DNA from: Anaerolineaceae bacterium
GTDB lineage: Bacteria; Chloroflexota; Anaerolineae; Anaerolineales; Anaerolineaceae
DNA: 26,034 nt
Direction of reading: 5' to 3'
Assembly (NCBI GenBank): GCA_030620065.1
Contig: JAUXFJ010000002.1
Span: forward strand, 1 to 26,034
The stretch's first letter is position 1. Each line of letters starts with the position of its first letter. Under the pieces are notes generated by a model, which saw nothing but the letters and a program-made list of their open reading frames with translations, did not search any database and had not been told where the DNA came from. Below are positions 24,049 to 26,034 of the stretch, one piece after another. The position numbers were made by a program, and so were the translations under genes.

Positions 24049-24557
24049 CGGGGATCCTTAGCTTTTTGTGGGAACTCCAGGCTTTCCTTTATCAATTTAT
24101 GGCGAGTCCGCTGTGAGCGTTGATCAGGCGTGGTGTATTCAAGAGCATCTTTAGGACACCACTTAACACATTGAGGACCCTCTTCAATATCTTCGCATTG
24201 ATTGCAAATTTCGGCGAGTTTAGTTGCGTGGTTAATTGAAATTGCACCAAAATCACAGGCCTCTATACACCAGGCACATCCATCACATTTCTGAGGGTCA
24301 ATGCGAATAATGCCTGATTCAGGATCTTGCGTTAAGGCATCACGTGTACATGCAGATACACAGGGTGCGTTTTCACAGGTTCGGCAAGCAATCGCCGTGA
24401 TGAGCACCTCATCAACACGAACGGTGCGAATACGGCTACGGTAAGAATTGTACTCACCAGTTTTCGTGTATGAGCAGATGTACTCGCATAACTGACAGCC
24501 GATGCACAGCTCAGGGTCACACACAATGTATTTATACTTCGATGTAGAAGCTACCAT
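24045..24557 (-). CDS. Four-cluster ferredoxin partner of the aldehyde oxidoreductase
   Basis: This electron-transfer subunit most likely accepts electrons from the adjacent AOR and passes them to HdrA. Its 170 residues hold four [4Fe-4S] motifs: C18/21/24/28, C58/61/66/70 (CRTCENAPCVSAC), C91/94/97/101 and C118/121/130/134. This is the HycB/AorA-like layout seen with several tungsten and molybdenum enzymes. An upstream ATG (24590) would add 11 residues and overlap the AOR gene; I prefer ATG 24557 because AGGAGAGG lies just upstream and the AOR stop is then ten bases before it. Its stop overlaps hdrA as ATGA. Confidence 0.87.
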   Translation of the reverse strand: MVASTSKYKYIVCDPELCIGCQLCEYICSYTKTGEYNSYRSRIRTVRVDEVLITAIACRTCENAPCVSACTRDALTQDPESGIIRIDPQKCDGCAWCIEACDFGAISINHATKLAEICNQCEDIEEGPQCVKWCPKDALEYTTPDQRSQRTRHKLIKESLEFPQKAKDPR

Positions 24558-24567
24558 TATCCTCTCC

Positions 24568-26034
24568 TTATACTCCGATCTCTTCAGCAACGTCTGGCAT
24601 ACCTAATTCAATAAGAAGTTTTTTGGGTATCATCCCTTCTTTTGTCCAACCTTTGGCTTTATAGTAGATGTCTTTCAGATAGGCTAACTCACCATCCGTG
24701 CCGATATGTCCAGCAGATGGTCCTATTGTCATGGGATCGTGTTTCCATCGGTAGGGCAGGTCGTCATCTTTCTCGGTCCAGCCTTCCCGGATGTTGAAAG
24801 CTTTCTTGATTGTATGAGCTCGCACACCAATCGTGTCGACGTCATCGTAATCAAAATTCCAACCTGTTGTGGCGTTGATCAATTCGGCGATGGCTGGCCA
24901 GGCACCTGCGCGATCTGCTTTACCTGTGAAGCAGCGACGAATGAATTTGCAAAGTGGTAGTGTATCATAGACAGCTGCGTACTCTTCTGATCGAGAGGCA
25001 ACTTCGCCGCGTGTCTCATCAACAGTAAAGCGGTTGGTTACACCTTTGATATCCGGGTCGTAGGCCGCTGTACGATTATGACAGCCACCGCGCGTTCCAA
25101 CAGCCAAGCCAACAGCAAAGGTTTTTAGGCCGCGGGCATCATAGCCGGGGGTTTCCAAGCCCTTTATGTTCATAGCCCATTTCCATGTTTCAGACTTGCG
25201 CTCTTTATCAATTTTTTGACAAGCAATGCGGGTCCCCTCCCCGAGGATTTTACCAATGCCTTCGCGATCTCGAATCATCTCTGCCAAGGTTACACCGGCT
25301 TCTCCATTCCCGAAGTTAGGTTCGAAACCATCCGGATATTTTTTGCATTTAAAGTCCTTCTTCTTGAGAACACCTCTTTCGAAGGACTCCATAGTGTAAG
25401 AAATAGTTACACCCATGCTCATGGCGTCCATGCCTGCAATATCTGCAATATTTATCATTTTAATACAAGCGGACATATCGCTAATGCCACAGTTAGAACT
25501 GACAGCCTGTAAACATTCATATTCGATGCCAGTCATAGCCCCTGTATATGGTCCCTGTTTGACCATTGACATTTGCTCGCAGGCAATTGGGCATTGAGCG
25601 CAAGCAATAACTTTCACTTTATGGTGCTCATCAAGATATTCACCGCTAACTAGGTCAGCAAACTCAAACACGCCTTCTTGATAATTACGGGTTGGTAACA
25701 GGCCGATAGTATTCATGTTCAACACGTTCGTTGAAGTACCGTAAATTCGGTATTTTTCTGTGTGTGGTCCTTGGGCAGAATCAGTGATATCGAAAGACAT
25801 CTGCATGAGGGTTTCCGGGTCTGCTACTCGAACACCATTTGTGCCACGAATTGAGACAGCCTTCAGCTTCTTTGAACCCCAAACTGCGCCGTGACCTGTG
25901 CGTCCTGCTTGACGGCCGTCATTAGTGACATTGGCGATGCGAACGATGTTCTCACCAGCCGGCCCGATTGTGGCAGAACGAACTTGATCATCACCGAATT
26001 TCTCACGTATGGCTTCTTCAGTTTCGTAAGTCCC
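24568..26034 (-). CDS. aor: Aldehyde:ferredoxin oxidoreductase (AOR family), partial (5' end outside window)
   Basis: A tungsten/molybdenum-pterin enzyme interconverting aldehydes and carboxylates with low-potential electrons; some AOR-family members act on other substrates such as benzoyl-CoA. The frame is open at the right edge and gives 488 C-terminal residues. Family features visible: IGPAGEN and AGRTGHGAVWGSKKLKA, the [4Fe-4S] motif CAQCPIAC (C145, C148, C152 in the visible part) with the distant C362 in LPLCKF, and GYDARGLKTFAVGLAVGTRGGCH. The substrate cannot be told from the visible part. It is the most upstream visible gene of the operon that continues with ferredoxin, HdrA and hydrogenase. 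Confidence 0.93.
   Translation of the reverse strand, partial: GTYETEEAIREKFGDDQVRSATIGPAGENIVRIANVTNDGRQAGRTGHGAVWGSKKLKAVSIRGTNGVRVADPETLMQMSFDITDSAQGPHTEKYRIYGTSTNVLNMNTIGLLPTRNYQEGVFEFADLVSGEYLDEHHKVKVIACAQCPIACEQMSMVKQGPYTGAMTGIEYECLQAVSSNCGISDMSACIKMINIADIAGMDAMSMGVTISYTMESFERGVLKKKDFKCKKYPDGFEPNFGNGEAGVTLAEMIRDREGIGKILGEGTRIACQKIDKERKSETWKWAMNIKGLETPGYDARGLKTFAVGLAVGTRGGCHNRTAAYDPDIKGVTNRFTVDETRGEVASRSEEYAAVYDTLPLCKFIRRCFTGKADRAGAWPAIAELINATTGWNFDYDDVDTIGVRAHTIKKAFNIREGWTEKDDDLPYRWKHDPMTIGPSAGHIGTDGELAYLKDIYYKAKGWTKEGMIPKKLLIELGMPDVAEEIGV

Noticed and set aside
24557..24590. Longer start (ATG 24590) for the four-cluster ferredoxin
   Set aside because: It would overlap the AOR gene, and the strong AGGAGAGG lies before the internal ATG at 24557.
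1..26034. CRISPR arrays, insertion sequences, integrases or prophage genes
   Set aside because: No regularly spaced repeats, transposase or phage-like frames were seen; all long frames are metabolic or housekeeping genes.

Overview
The window looks like chromosomal DNA of a strictly anaerobic bacterium. The closest fit I can suggest is a fermentative or syntrophic Chloroflexota (Anaerolineae-like) lineage. That placement is an inference from gene content: a Hox-type and an Mvh-type [NiFe] hydrogenase, a tungsten-type aldehyde:ferredoxin oxidoreductase (AOR), a T-box upstream of ileS, and strong AGGAGG-type ribosome binding sites. No marker in the window proves it.

There are three blocks. (1) 1-6315, minus strand: an NAD-linked [NiFe]-hydrogenase operon, read right to left as a thioredoxin-like ferredoxin homologue with no cysteines, hoxE, hoxF, a long hoxU/NuoG-like subunit, hoxY and hoxH (cut by the left edge). 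An AT-rich, apparently non-coding stretch (6316-6971) separates it from block 2 and holds candidate promoters and dyads, including a Rex-like site. (2) 6972-17058, plus strand: housekeeping genes. These are hisS followed by tRNA-His(GTG), then a T-box-controlled ileS with lspA, rluD and a threonine aldolase, then a metallophosphoesterase and lgt. A bidirectional terminator closes the block. (3) 17138-26034, minus strand: a tightly coupled operon, read right to left as AOR (cut by the right edge), a four-cluster ferredoxin, HdrA fused to MvhD, an HdrC-ferredoxin-MvhD fusion, MvhG, MvhA and a polyferredoxin.

The most notable observation is in block 3. The hdrA frame is interrupted by one in-frame TGA exactly where HdrA proteins carry a conserved Cys (after DCSI, before ILAPKM). 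A perfect 7-bp stem-loop lies 19 nt downstream of the TGA. This reads as a selenocysteine-containing HdrA of 838 residues with a bacterial SECIS, not as two genes. The operon links an aldehyde oxidoreductase, a flavin-based HdrA hub, two MvhD-like modules and an F420-non-reducing-type [NiFe] hydrogenase. It has no HdrB. It suggests an electron-bifurcating or confurcating complex coupling aldehyde/carboxylate chemistry to H2 and ferredoxin, comparable in parts to the Bam complex of Geobacter.

Other points of interest are: loss of all [2Fe-2S] ligands in two separate thioredoxin-fold domains of the Hox operon; an IleRS with the swapped GxHH signature in place of HxGH; a polyferredoxin with two incomplete cluster motifs; and a threonine aldolase whose conserved N-terminus starts at ATA or ATT instead of a normal start codon.
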